In this document: positions 9,529-18,473 of the stretch, one piece after another
How positions within the stretch are numbered: the first letter of the stretch is position 1
Layout: the number at the start of each line of letters is the position of its first letter
NCBI GenBank assembly: GCA_016875405.1
Contig: VGRJ01000012.1
Coordinates: forward strand, 1 to 64,000
Length of the DNA: 64,000 bases
Direction: 5' to 3'
Origin: Deltaproteobacteria bacterium
Lineage (GTDB): Bacteria > Myxococcota_A > Polyangia > Polyangiales > Polyangiaceae
Notes under the pieces: model-generated
Told to the model about the DNA's origin: nothing
What the model saw: only the letters and a program-made list of their open reading frames with translations
Databases searched by the model: none
Translations under genes and position numbers: made by a program

Positions 9529-11895
9529 GTGGACGAGAGCGCCGGAAACGCGGCAGAGCCCGCGCTCGACGCCGCAGTGACGGGGGCGGCAGCGCACGCG
9601 GAGGAGAACGCGCCCGAGGTCACCGGCTCGAAACTGATTTTAGTCAATCCACGTTCGCGCGCTCGCCTCCGCGCGGCGCTCGCCTTCGGGGTGGGCCTCG
9701 CCGCCGGGCTCTTCGGCGGACGGGCGACGGTGCGCGATGGCGACACGACGGACGGGATCGCCCTCGCGCTCGGAGCCGCCGTCGATGGGACCGTGGACCG
9801 CGAGGCCTTCGTGTGGGAGGCGTCGCAGGGCTTCCTCCACGACGCCGTGCGCGGACGCGGCGTGACGTTCCGCGCCGAGCTCACGACCGGCGAGGCGAAG
9901 CAGCACGACGTGTTTCATGCGCGGGTGCGCCTAGGACGCGAGGGCCGCGCGCTCTCGGTCGTCGAGGTGCGGAACCTCACCGAGACGCCAGACGCCGACG
10001 AGGGCGAGCTCGTCGGGCACGCCGGCGTCGTCGGCTTCCTGTCGTGGCACGAGGGCCGCGTGACCGGGCTCACGGCCATCGCGCTCGCGCGTTGGTGCGA
10101 CGGCGCGAGCGCACTTGATCGCATCCTCGCGGCGACGGCCGAGCGCCTCTCGACCCACAACGGCTCGCCCTGGCCGACCTGGCGTGTAACGCTCCCGGCG
10201 CTAGCCTCGGAGGCCGAGCTGCAAGGGTTCGACGGCGCGCTCGAGGCGCGTACGGACGCGGGGACCCTGCGCCTCGAGCTCGAGACGGGCGCACTCGCGA
10301 TGAGCCCGACCCTCGTCGGTCGGGCCGAGGCGGGCCCGATACCCGTGGTGGTTCCGAGCCTGGGAGGCGCGCTCGCGAGCGTCGGCGCGGCGGCATGGCG
10401 CCGACTCGGCATGAGCAAGGAGCACCCCTCGACGCACGCTCCCGAGGCCGCCGCCGCGCGGGAGCCTCCGAGCAGCAGCGCCGCACCGGGCGAGGCGGCA
10501 CGTGTGTGGCCTCCAGCGCTCGAGGGCGTCGGCGACTGGCGCGCGGTCGTCGACGGCGCGAGCGACGGAGCCCCCGCAGCGCTCCTGACAGCAGCTCTAC
10601 AATTCGCGAATGGCACGTCTGTCGAGCTCGCCGCGATCGACACACGGGCGCTCGTCGTGGAGCCCCACGCAGGGTGGAACAGCCCTCGCGCGACCACCGG
10701 GCCAGGGGGGCTCGGGCAAGTGCGCTCGCGCAGCGGGGGCGAGGTCGTCGCGCGGCTCGAGGCGCGCCCCTTCGGCTCGGGCGGCTTTGTCGAGGATGGG
10801 CGAACGCTCATCCCACCAATCGCGGCGCCTGCCCTCGTCGTCGACCGCGAGGGGATGTTGGGACTCGGGCCGTGGTCGAGTCGCGCCCCGACCACCCCCT
10901 TCTCCCTCGTGCAGGGCGCGCTCCCACCTGAAGAGCGAGGACGCCTCGGGCTCCTCTGTCGAACCGCGTCACGACACCTCGTGTTCGCGCACGGTGCGCG
11001 ACTCCTCCCCTCGGAGCTCGACGCGCTCGGTCGACGCGCAGGCTGCAACGAGGCGCTGTTCCTGGCGCCATCACGCGAGCCCCTGCTCACCGGCGAGCGC
11101 GCGACGAAGACGTCTGGGCCGCTCGCGGACGAATTCTTCGTCCTCGCGAGGCGCCTCGATGCGGCGACCTCGCTCGGGGTCGACGAGCCGGTCGAGGTTC
11201 GCGGCATCGACCGCTCGTCCCCCGCAGTGCATCGCCAGCGCATCGAGCGCCGCGACGGCGTCGTCGAGCTGAGCGCGATCGATACGACGCGCTTTACGTG
11301 GCGGCTTCTCCCCGGAGCCGACGGGCAACGTCACACCTGCGAGCGCGCGCTCGACGAGGGCGGCGACGCGACCGTGGCGCTGCGCCTCGGCCTCGGAGCG
11401 AGCGAGGTCAGCCGACCGCGCGGCCTCGCCCTCGACGGGACCGTCGTCACGCCCTTCACGGCAGACCGCGCCGTGCTCGAGGTGCGACGCGACGACACAC
11501 CGAAGCTTGGCGCGCAGCCGCTCGGCCTCGCACTCACGGTCGACGGCATGACGACGGACGGCGACGCTGGCGAGCTCGTGTTGCTCGCCGAAGCAGGCGT
11601 GGTGCGGCGCGAAGCCCGAGAGCTAGGCGCGAACCGGCGGCGAGCGGTCGTGTGCATGCGCGGGCGCGGCCTGCTCCTGCACGCCGCGGGGGTGTTCGAC
11701 AACTCGGCGCCGCTGGTCGAGGAGGTCCTCTCCCGGGGCTGTCGTCGCGTCGCCTCGGCCGACCGCGGTCGGCTCGCGAGCGGAGCGCTCGAGCGAAGCG
11801 GGGTCGAGGAGTCGCCGAGGGTCCGCGACAGCGAGGCGGTGCTCGTGGGTGTGCCGGCACCCCCGCGTGGACTCGCGCTCACGCTGTCGCGGTAG
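9529..11895 (+). CDS. Unknown 788-aa protein upstream of the PAAR/VgrG cassette
   Basis: I do not recognise this protein with confidence. The start is GTG 9529. Residues 1-45 are acidic and Ala-rich. A hydrophobic stretch with Gly (ALAFGVGLAAGLFGG) lies near residues 48-62, too small and Gly-rich to be a certain membrane anchor. The middle has a Ser/Ala/Pro linker near 300-330. The C-terminal 250 residues (for example LALTVDGMTTDGDAGELV and GRGLLLHAAGVFDNSAPLVEEVL) have a beta-rich look faintly like phosphodiester-glycosidase (DUF2233) proteins, but the catalytic residues cannot be checked by eye. It is co-directional with the PAAR, DUF2169 and VgrG genes that follow. That suggests a link to type VI secretion, as effector, chaperone or structural partner. 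Confidence 0.5.
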   Translation: MDESAGNAAEPALDAAVTGAAAHAEENAPEVTGSKLILVNPRSRARLRAALAFGVGLAAGLFGGRATVRDGDTTDGIALALGAAVDGTVDREAFVWEASQGFLHDAVRGRGVTFRAELTTGEAKQHDVFHARVRLGREGRALSVVEVRNLTETPDADEGELVGHAGVVGFLSWHEGRVTGLTAIALARWCDGASALDRILAATAERLSTHNGSPWPTWRVTLPALASEAELQGFDGALEARTDAGTLRLELETGALAMSPTLVGRAEAGPIPVVVPSLGGALASVGAAAWRRLGMSKEHPSTHAPEAAAAREPPSSSAAPGEAARVWPPALEGVGDWRAVVDGASDGAPAALLTAALQFANGTSVELAAIDTRALVVEPHAGWNSPRATTGPGGLGQVRSRSGGEVVARLEARPFGSGGFVEDGRTLIPPIAAPALVVDREGMLGLGPWSSRAPTTPFSLVQGALPPEERGRLGLLCRTASRHLVFAHGARLLPSELDALGRRAGCNEALFLAPSREPLLTGERATKTSGPLADEFFVLARRLDAATSLGVDEPVEVRGIDRSSPAVHRQRIERRDGVVELSAIDTTRFTWRLLPGADGQRHTCERALDEGGDATVALRLGLGASEVSRPRGLALDGTVVTPFTADRAVLEVRRDDTPKLGAQPLGLALTVDGMTTDGDAGELVLLAEAGVVRREARELGANRRRAVVCMRGRGLLLHAAGVFDNSAPLVEEVLSRGCRRVASADRGRLASGALERSGVEESPRVRDSEAVLVGVPAPPRGLALTLSR

Positions 11896-11984
11896 GCGTG
11901 CACGAAGTTCGCGCCCTGACATCCTGCCGCGCGGCGCGACGAGGCGCTGACGGGGCCAGGCGCCCCGTGTACTGTTCAGCTGCT

Positions 11985-12302
11985 TTGCCGTTGGTCTCCA
12001 CCATCGTCGATCTGTGCCGCGGCCATGACTCGTGCTCGCCTCGTCCGTTCACGAGCGCGAGCGCGAACGTGCACGCCGAGGGCTTCGAGGTCACTCGTGA
12101 GACCGACACCTTCGAGAGTCACGGCTGCCCGGAACACCCCTCGCACGACGCGGACGTGACGCGCGGCTACCCGAGCGTGCGCGTGAACGGCTTGCCCGTC
12201 GCCTACGTCGGAGCCCAGGTATCCTGCGACTCCGAAATCGTCGATACCGGTCGCCCGAGCGTGATGGTGGGCGAAGGCTCCCGGATCGCCTGGAGCCGCT
12301 GA
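11985..12302 (+). CDS. PAAR-domain spike-tip protein
   Basis: A roughly 105-aa small protein that would cap the VgrG spike of a type VI secretion system. The start is uncertain: TTG 11985 gives MPLVSTIVDLCRGHDSC, which begins like PAAR proteins, while GTG at 11967 or 11898 in the same frame would lengthen it. The PAAR repeats are clear: HGCPEHPSHDADVTRGYPSV, then RVNGLPVAYVGAQVSC and TGRPSVMVGEGSRI, with His and Cys residues in positions used to bind the tip metal. It ends 9 bp before the DUF2169 gene. PAAR-DUF2169-VgrG order is a known T6SS accessory arrangement in Myxococcota and other Proteobacteria-like lineages. Confidence 0.75.
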   Translation: MPLVSTIVDLCRGHDSCSPRPFTSASANVHAEGFEVTRETDTFESHGCPEHPSHDADVTRGYPSVRVNGLPVAYVGAQVSCDSEIVDTGRPSVMVGEGSRIAWSR

Positions 12303-12311
12303 GCGTCGCCG

Positions 12312-14336
12312 ATGCCTCTCTCGCAATTGCTGCCTCATCCGACCGCAGGCGCGGCCTTCTTCGAGCCGCTCCCGGGGGACCGTACGCGCTTCACGTTCTT
12401 CGCGAAGCTCACCTATCAGCTGCAAGCTGGAACGGCGACACTCGCGGCCTACCAGGAGCCGCTCTACGCCGAGGAGCAGCGCTGGGAGCCGCGTCGCCCT
12501 GAGCGCATCGATCGCGCCGCGGACCTCCGCCCCGCCCGACCTCGCGTCGACGTGGTGTTGATCGCGCCCGCGACGGGATTTCCCTCGTTGCCCGCGCGCT
12601 TCGTGCTCGGCGCGATCGACCGCAGCCATCCGGCCCGCAGCTCGAGCCCGAGAAGCGTCGCGACGTCGACCATCGGAGCAGCCTCCTCGGAGCCCGCGCC
12701 GTTCGGGCCTCTCGATGTGCGCGTCGACTCACTCGAGGCGGCAGCGCCGAGCGACCAGCAGCTCGACGCGCTCGCGCCGGGCGAAGCGCTGTACCTCGAG
12801 AACATCCTCGCGAGCGCCTCGACCTTCACGACCGCGCTCCCGGTGCACGACGTCAAGGCGCTCGTCTCCTCGAGCGGAGCCGCGGCCGGCACTGTCGCGC
12901 TGCGCCCGAGCCTCGTCACGATCGACGCCGATCGCGGCACCTGCGCCGTGACCTTCCGAGGTGAGCTCGAGCACGGCGCTTGGACGACATCTGTCTACCT
13001 CTCGCTCGCAGAGCGAGACGCGGCGCCACTCGCGCTCGAGCCCCGGCTGCTCGAGCGCTGGGACCTGCTCGTAGAGACGATGCCACCGGACAGCTCCACG
13101 GTCGCCTCGCGACGTGAAGGCGGAGGGGCCCGCGCGAGCGAGGAGGTGACGTCATCGATCGATCTCGACCGGCTTCGACCACTGACGCCGGCCGTACCGT
13201 TCGGGTCTCAAGGGCGGGGCGAGGAGGCCTCGAAGCGCTCGCCCTTCGTCGATCTCGCCTCGTTGCGCGCCGAGCTCGAGCGCTCCGGACGCACGTCGGG
13301 TACCCTCGCGCCGAACGCGGACACCGCACGCCTCGAGCGCTCGTCGCGGGACGCTCGACCGTCGCTCGACGACCGCCCTGACCCGGTGCGCGAGCTCGGG
13401 GCCGGGACCGTCGAGGGCCTCGGGCTCTCGCAGCGCCCGCTGTCCGCGCTCCTGCGACAGCGCGTGGGTCCGGGCACGGCATCGGCCTCCGACGTCCCCG
13501 TCGTGGGCGAGAGCGAGGACGCGGCGGACGATGAAGCCCGCGCCGAAGCGCCCGAGCCCGCCATCCCCCTCGAGCTCCTGTGGTTCGATCCGAGCTTGAA
13601 TTCGCGGCTCCGCAAGCACGAGGCGTGGTCTCGGCGGATGCCTCCGCCGCCAGAGCGTCCCGCGCCGAAGCGCGGCCAACCTCCTCCGCCCCCTCCGAGC
13701 CGCAACGAGACCGAGGCCGCCGAGCGCGCCGACGCGATGGCCGTCCTGAGCCGCGCCGAGGAGCGACCGCTCGTGCTCGAGCCGGAGGCAACGCGGACCG
13801 CCGCCGATGGAAGCGGCGCACTTCTTCAGCTCGTGTCCGGCAAGCTGGCGCTGCCCTTCGATGAAGTCGCGCTGCTCGAAGCGACCCACGCGGCGGCGAC
13901 CCCGCTGGCGAAGAACGACAAGGGCTTGCGCGATCTGCTCGAGGTCGCGTCGAGCTTGCTCGAGAACCCCCTCGCAGGCGCGCCCGAGCTCGCACTGTCG
14001 ATGGTCCAGCAAATCCGCGAGTCGTGGAGAGCCGCCAACCGCGCGCTCCCTCCCGACTACCTCGTCGCACACGTCGAGCGCGTGCTGCTCGGTGAGCGTC
14101 GTCACCAGCGACGGAAGCTCCTCGGCGACGAAATGCTCCGCGGCTGGTTCATGAGCCGCTCGCTCGAGGACGGCCTCCCCGCGTACCTGCCCGCGCATCT
14201 CGACAAGCGATTGCCGCTCTTTCCGGAGCTTCGCGTCCGCGCGATCGTCGAGGTGCTCCCGAAGCAAGACGTCTACGAGGGGCGCGCCCTCGCGATCCGT
14301 ATCGTCGCGCTCGGACGCGTACTCGATGATGCCTAG
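12312..14336 (+). CDS. DUF2169-type T6SS accessory protein
   Basis: A 674-aa protein. The first 270 residues look like DUF2169: an opening beta-strand region DRTRFTFFAKLTYQL, then PLYAEEQRWEPRRPERID, later VPVHDVKALVSS-like strands and EHGAWTTSVYLSLAERDA. The second half is a variable, Pro/Arg-rich region (RPAPKRGQPPPPPPSRNE, around residue 455) followed by a compact helical C-terminal domain (LPPDYLVAHVERVLLGERR, then KRLPLFPELRVRAIVEVLPK). DUF2169 proteins act as chaperone/adaptors linking effectors to VgrG-PAAR spikes. It sits between the PAAR gene (9 bp) and vgrG (51 bp). The fusion to the extra C-terminal domain may set cargo specificity, which is inference. Confidence 0.65.
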   Translation: MPLSQLLPHPTAGAAFFEPLPGDRTRFTFFAKLTYQLQAGTATLAAYQEPLYAEEQRWEPRRPERIDRAADLRPARPRVDVVLIAPATGFPSLPARFVLGAIDRSHPARSSSPRSVATSTIGAASSEPAPFGPLDVRVDSLEAAAPSDQQLDALAPGEALYLENILASASTFTTALPVHDVKALVSSSGAAAGTVALRPSLVTIDADRGTCAVTFRGELEHGAWTTSVYLSLAERDAAPLALEPRLLERWDLLVETMPPDSSTVASRREGGGARASEEVTSSIDLDRLRPLTPAVPFGSQGRGEEASKRSPFVDLASLRAELERSGRTSGTLAPNADTARLERSSRDARPSLDDRPDPVRELGAGTVEGLGLSQRPLSALLRQRVGPGTASASDVPVVGESEDAADDEARAEAPEPAIPLELLWFDPSLNSRLRKHEAWSRRMPPPPERPAPKRGQPPPPPPSRNETEAAERADAMAVLSRAEERPLVLEPEATRTAADGSGALLQLVSGKLALPFDEVALLEATHAAATPLAKNDKGLRDLLEVASSLLENPLAGAPELALSMVQQIRESWRAANRALPPDYLVAHVERVLLGERRHQRRKLLGDEMLRGWFMSRSLEDGLPAYLPAHLDKRLPLFPELRVRAIVEVLPKQDVYEGRALAIRIVALGRVLDDA

Positions 14337-14387
14337 CTCACGCGGAGCGACCATGAACGCAAGCCTGCACCTCACCCCCTCGACGCC

Positions 14388-17003
14388 ATGAGCCTCCTCG
14401 ACGCCCCGCTGACGCGCCTCACCCTCAGCACCTCGGACCATCTCCTCCAGGTGCGACGATTCCAGGTCGAAGAGTCGATGAACGGACTCTTTCGAGTGGT
14501 GCTCGAGGCCGTGAGTCCGCGCCCGGAGATCGATCTGTCCCCCATCGTCGGCGGGCGCGCAGAGTTCGCGTTCGTGGCATCCCGCGATCGCCGCTTCCGC
14601 GGGCTCGTCTCCGACATGACCTTCGTCCGCGTCGCCGACGACGCGCTCGGCCTCGCCACCTACGAACTCGTGATCGTCCCGACGCTCTGGCGACTCACGC
14701 AGCGCCGCGGGAACCGCCTCTTTCAACACGCCTCGATCCCCGACGTCGTGAAGCAAATCCTCGACGAGTGGAAGATCGTCCACGAATGGGAGGTCGACGG
14801 CGCCGCATACCCGAACCTCGAGCTGAGGACGCAGTACGGCGAGAGCGACTTCGACTTCGTGTCGCGCCTCCTCGAGGAGGCGGGGATCTCCCTCTGGATG
14901 CGCGACGGCGGCGACGACGACGCGACGGTGGTCCTCGGCGATGCGCCCCACACGAACCCGACCCGCGCGGGCCAGCCCCTCGCCTTCGTCGACGAGGTGG
15001 CGCAGGCCTTCGCCGGTCGCGCCGAGTTCGTGACCAGCGTGCGCCTACGCGAGGTCTCGAAGCCAGGCCGGCTGACGCTGCGCGATCACGATCCCTCCCG
15101 ACCGAGGGCCAGCCTCTTCGCGAGCGCCGAGTCCTTACGAGAAGCCGAGCGAGCACACGAGCAGTTCGGCTTCGTTCCCGGGGTAGGTCTTCATGAGACC
15201 CGGCAGAGCGCCGGGACCACGATGACGCCGGTCGCCGACGATCTCGGCGTCTCGCGGCACACCGATGTGCGCGTCAAAGACGAGGCTCGCCGACGCCTCG
15301 ACGCGCTGCACGTCGATCGACGCGTGGTGACCCTCGAGACGAGCGTCAATGACCTCTCGCCTGGCGTCGTCTTCCAGATCGCCGGACATCCACGCGAAGA
15401 CCTCTCGGGAGACAACCGGTTCCTCGTGGTCTGCGCGCGCTTCGAGGGCGAGATCGCGAAGGCCGCGGAGTGGCGGTTCTCGACCACGGCGGTGAACGGG
15501 AGAGACCCGTACCGACCGGCTCGGCGCACCGCGAAGCCCCGTATGTACGGGCTGCAGACCGCGGTGGTCGTCGGCGACGGCGCGTCGAGTGGGCCTCGCA
15601 CGAAACTCCAGGGCGCGGTCGGAGCGCTCTCGGCGACGGCGATGGACGAGGGGTTGACGGCGGCGAAGCTCGTCGACGAGGACATCTACGTCGACGAGCA
15701 CGGACGCGTTCGCGTGCAATTCCCCTGGGATCGCGAGCACGACTTCGGCTCGGACAGCTCGACCTGGATGCGCGTGAGCCAGGGGTGGGCGGGGGTCGGC
15801 TACGGCATGTTCGCGATCCCGCGAGTGGGTCACGAGGTGCTCGTCGCCTTCGTGGACGGCGATCCCGACTGCCCAATGGTGGTGGGCCGCGTCCACAACG
15901 TGCGCGAGCCGGTGCCCTTCTCGCTGCCCGAGAACAAGACGGTGAGCACCTGGAAGAGCGCAAGCTCCCCGGGCGGTGATGGCTTCAACGAGCTGCGCTT
16001 CGACGACGCCGCGGGCCGGGAGCACGTCTACCTCCAAGCGCAGCGCGACATGGATCGCCTCGTGAAGAATGACCTCAAGGAGGCGGTCGGCGGCAACGGC
16101 ATGCGCTTCGTCCAAGGCGCCGACTCGAGCGCGGTTGGCTCCGTGCGCACGCAGTTCACGAACCTCGACGACGTGGACGTGACCGGCCTGAACCGCACCT
16201 CGTACGTCGGCCTGAACCGCGTCGCGAGCGTCGGCGCCGAGGACAGCCTGATGGTGGGGAGCCGCTGGTCGGTCACGATCGCGCGTGGGCTCACGCGTCG
16301 CCTGCTCGCCGAGATCGAGACGGCCGCGCAATCGCTCGGCACGACGCTCCGAAGCGTCGCGACCTCGGCGATGGGCGGGATCCAGAAGGACCCGCTGGTC
16401 CCTGCGTCGTCGGCCGCGCTCGCATCGTTCGGCAACGCGGCCTTCGCGCGCCTACGAGACGTCGGCTCGCTGCTCAGCGCCTTCACCCTCGATCCAGGAC
16501 CGCCGCCGACGTCGCTCGAGGTCGTCGACCGACGCATCACCTTCACGACGGGTGAGGCGTCGATCGTGCTCGACGGCCCGAACGTCACGATCAGCGCGCA
16601 AGGCGTCGTCGCCGTTCACGCGCACGACAACATCTCCGTCCTTGGCGAGCGAGAAGTTGCGCTCGGCGCGCGCGGAAAGGCCGCGGTCGTATCCGCAACC
16701 GACGAGGTGATCCTGCAGGCGGCCAAGAACCTTCACTTGAACCCCTACGGCGGGGGTGGCCTGTCACCGATCCGAACGCCTCAGGGCGAGGTTGGAGGCG
16801 AGGCACCGGCATACGACCCAAACCCAGAGGACAGCACGCCGCGCGAGGAGGGAGCACCGAAGACCGATGCGCCGGCAGCGGATGCACCCGCAGTCGCGCC
16901 AACGGACACGAGGGGAGTGCTCGAGGACGCACTCTCGCGAGACGATCGAGCGCTCGTCGAGGCGCTCGCGAAGGCAGTGCTCGAGGACGGCGAGGGCCCC
17001 TGA
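14388..17003 (+). CDS. vgrG: Type VI secretion tip protein VgrG
   Basis: An 871-aa homologue of the phage gp27-gp5 spike. The N-terminal 370 residues are the gp27-like hub (LTLSTSDHLLQVRRFQVEES, then GESDFDFVSRLLEEAGISLW). The OB-fold/gp5 region has the family signature VDEHGRVRVQFPWDR, SSTWMRVSQGWAGVGYG and PRVGHEVLVAFVDGDPDCP near residues 440-500. A beta-helix tail follows with NELRFDDAAGREHVYLQAQ, and late strands VTISAQGVVAVHAHDNISVL resemble DUF2345. The end is a Pro/Ala/Asp linker and a short helical tail, with no recognisable toxin domain. It is the core of the cassette at 9.5-19.4 kb; other T6SS structural genes are not in the window. Confidence 0.93.
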   Translation: MSLLDAPLTRLTLSTSDHLLQVRRFQVEESMNGLFRVVLEAVSPRPEIDLSPIVGGRAEFAFVASRDRRFRGLVSDMTFVRVADDALGLATYELVIVPTLWRLTQRRGNRLFQHASIPDVVKQILDEWKIVHEWEVDGAAYPNLELRTQYGESDFDFVSRLLEEAGISLWMRDGGDDDATVVLGDAPHTNPTRAGQPLAFVDEVAQAFAGRAEFVTSVRLREVSKPGRLTLRDHDPSRPRASLFASAESLREAERAHEQFGFVPGVGLHETRQSAGTTMTPVADDLGVSRHTDVRVKDEARRRLDALHVDRRVVTLETSVNDLSPGVVFQIAGHPREDLSGDNRFLVVCARFEGEIAKAAEWRFSTTAVNGRDPYRPARRTAKPRMYGLQTAVVVGDGASSGPRTKLQGAVGALSATAMDEGLTAAKLVDEDIYVDEHGRVRVQFPWDREHDFGSDSSTWMRVSQGWAGVGYGMFAIPRVGHEVLVAFVDGDPDCPMVVGRVHNVREPVPFSLPENKTVSTWKSASSPGGDGFNELRFDDAAGREHVYLQAQRDMDRLVKNDLKEAVGGNGMRFVQGADSSAVGSVRTQFTNLDDVDVTGLNRTSYVGLNRVASVGAEDSLMVGSRWSVTIARGLTRRLLAEIETAAQSLGTTLRSVATSAMGGIQKDPLVPASSAALASFGNAAFARLRDVGSLLSAFTLDPGPPPTSLEVVDRRITFTTGEASIVLDGPNVTISAQGVVAVHAHDNISVLGEREVALGARGKAAVVSATDEVILQAAKNLHLNPYGGGGLSPIRTPQGEVGGEAPAYDPNPEDSTPREEGAPKTDAPAADAPAVAPTDTRGVLEDALSRDDRALVEALAKAVLEDGEGP

Positions 17004-17024
17004 ATCGAGGACGGCGAGGCGAAC

Positions 17025-17660
17025 TTGACGATTCGAATGAAGCTCTACAGGGGCGCGCCCTACCGCATCGTCGGCGTGAGCAAGGAGCTCGCGCAGGAGC
17101 GAGACCGCGAGCCATCGGCGGTTCACGCCGCAGAGGAGCCCGTCGCCGTGACGCTCGACCTTGCCTTGACCGAAGAGCCGGCGCGCGTGTTTCGATGCGG
17201 CGTCGCGCTCGCGGGATCGTGGGTCACCACGCGGACGCCCGACGGCGCCCCGACCTTCGATCATTACGGGGTGCTTTCGCCACGCGACACGCCCGCGCCG
17301 GACGAGTCGGGCGGCCCCGGGGCGGTGCTCTACACCGAAGACGCCATCGCCCCCGAGCCGGGCGCGGCCGCCGAGCCCCGTGAGCTGTTCGGCCCCTGCT
17401 TGCTGATCGTTCCGGCAGGGGCAGCGCGTCGACGGCTGCTCGGCGCGTACCTGATGCTCGGGGCCCCCGAGGGCACGCGTGACCTCGTGAACGCGGGCAA
17501 GCTGCCGACCCCGACGCGCTTTCGCTATGCGGCCTTCGTGGGGGCAGAGCATCGCTTCGCGTCGGCCGACACGGTCCCGCTGGTGCTACGCGCCGGAGCA
17601 GTGACGACGATCGTGGATCTGACCCAAGGGAGCCCGCTCATGAGGCCCACCCTGCTCTGA
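17025..17660 (+). CDS. Unknown protein in VgrG cassette
   Basis: A 211-aa protein with no recognised domain. The TTG start at 17025 is preferred because GAGG lies 5 nt upstream; an ATG at 17037 would shorten it by four residues. It looks like a soluble, beta-rich protein (VAVTLDLALTEEPARVF, FGPCLLIVPAGAARRRLLGA) with no signal peptide or membrane helix. It begins 21 bp after vgrG and 20 bp precedes the next gene, so it is almost certainly co-transcribed with vgrG. Position suggests an effector adaptor, immunity protein or spike-associated protein; the sequence itself does not choose between these. Confidence 0.6.
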   Translation: MTIRMKLYRGAPYRIVGVSKELAQERDREPSAVHAAEEPVAVTLDLALTEEPARVFRCGVALAGSWVTTRTPDGAPTFDHYGVLSPRDTPAPDESGGPGAVLYTEDAIAPEPGAAAEPRELFGPCLLIVPAGAARRRLLGAYLMLGAPEGTRDLVNAGKLPTPTRFRYAAFVGAEHRFASADTVPLVLRAGAVTTIVDLTQGSPLMRPTLL

Positions 17661-17680
17661 CCAACGGGAGGACGAGGACG

Positions 17681-18436
17681 ATGGCGAAAGGGATTCGTAC
17701 TAAGAGCGCAGGCTCGAAGGCACGGGCCGGGTCGATCTGGTACGCGACGAAGGCCGATCCGCTGCTCGCGCTGGAGCCGCTCCTGTGGCTCGAGTCCCCA
17801 GACGGAGAGGTCTCGGTGCTCGAGCCCGTGGGCCGTCCGGGGAGCACGCCGCCGTCGGCCGTCGAGGCGGTCCTCGGCGCAGCCGGGTTCCTCGCCCCAC
17901 CCGAGGCGACCGTCACCCTCAAGTCTCACGAGAAATACTCAGGCGTCGTGAAGCACCACGGCTTCGAGGTGCCCGCTTCGAGCTGGGGCGCGGCGTTCGC
18001 CGATCTCTCGAAGCTGAACGGCGCCCTCGGGGGTTGGACCACGGCGCTCACGGGACAGACCGCATTCCATGCGCCAACGCACCTCGCCGAGATCCTCGGG
18101 GTGATCTGGGAGAAGGCCGGGAAGCCTGCTTGGAGCGTCGCGCACGCGACCTCGTCGGTACCCGAGGTCGGACACGACAAGCCGCCGGTGCTCACGCCGT
18201 TCATGGGGCTCGACGTTCGCTCGCGCGCGAGCGAGGCGCGGTTCGGCGGTCTCGAGGTCGACGCCTCCGACGGGCTGACGCGGCAAAAGACGCACTACGA
18301 GGTGCAGGACGACGTGAAGCTCGCGCCCGAAAGGTGTCCTCATTGCGGCGGGCGCCTGTACGAGGAAGAGGGTCACTACTTCTGCGCGAACGCGGCCGAA
18401 GAGAGCGTCCAACCCGACGAGCTGGTCGTGGAATGA
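17681..18436 (+). CDS. Unknown VgrG-linked protein with C-terminal zinc-ribbon-like motif
   Basis: A 251-aa protein, start ATG 17681 with GGGAGGACGAGG upstream. The N-terminus is basic (MAKGIRTKSAGSKARAG) and is followed by SIWYATKADPLLALEPLLWL. Near the C-terminus is CPHCGGRLYEEEGHYFCAN, a Cys/His arrangement that looks like a single zinc ribbon. There is no signal peptide. I do not recognise the family. It is the second of three unknown genes after vgrG. Ribbon-bearing cargo and small hydrolases are known in such loci, but function here is unassigned. Confidence 0.6.
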   Translation: MAKGIRTKSAGSKARAGSIWYATKADPLLALEPLLWLESPDGEVSVLEPVGRPGSTPPSAVEAVLGAAGFLAPPEATVTLKSHEKYSGVVKHHGFEVPASSWGAAFADLSKLNGALGGWTTALTGQTAFHAPTHLAEILGVIWEKAGKPAWSVAHATSSVPEVGHDKPPVLTPFMGLDVRSRASEARFGGLEVDASDGLTRQKTHYEVQDDVKLAPERCPHCGGRLYEEEGHYFCANAAEESVQPDELVVE

Positions 18437-18473
18437 GCGGCGGAAGAAGGACGACGGAGCGGAGGGTCGAGCG

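Noticed and set aside
9529-11895. A firm phosphodiester-glycosidase call for the 788-aa protein
   Set aside because: Only a vague resemblance in the last 250 residues and no catalytic pattern I can verify.
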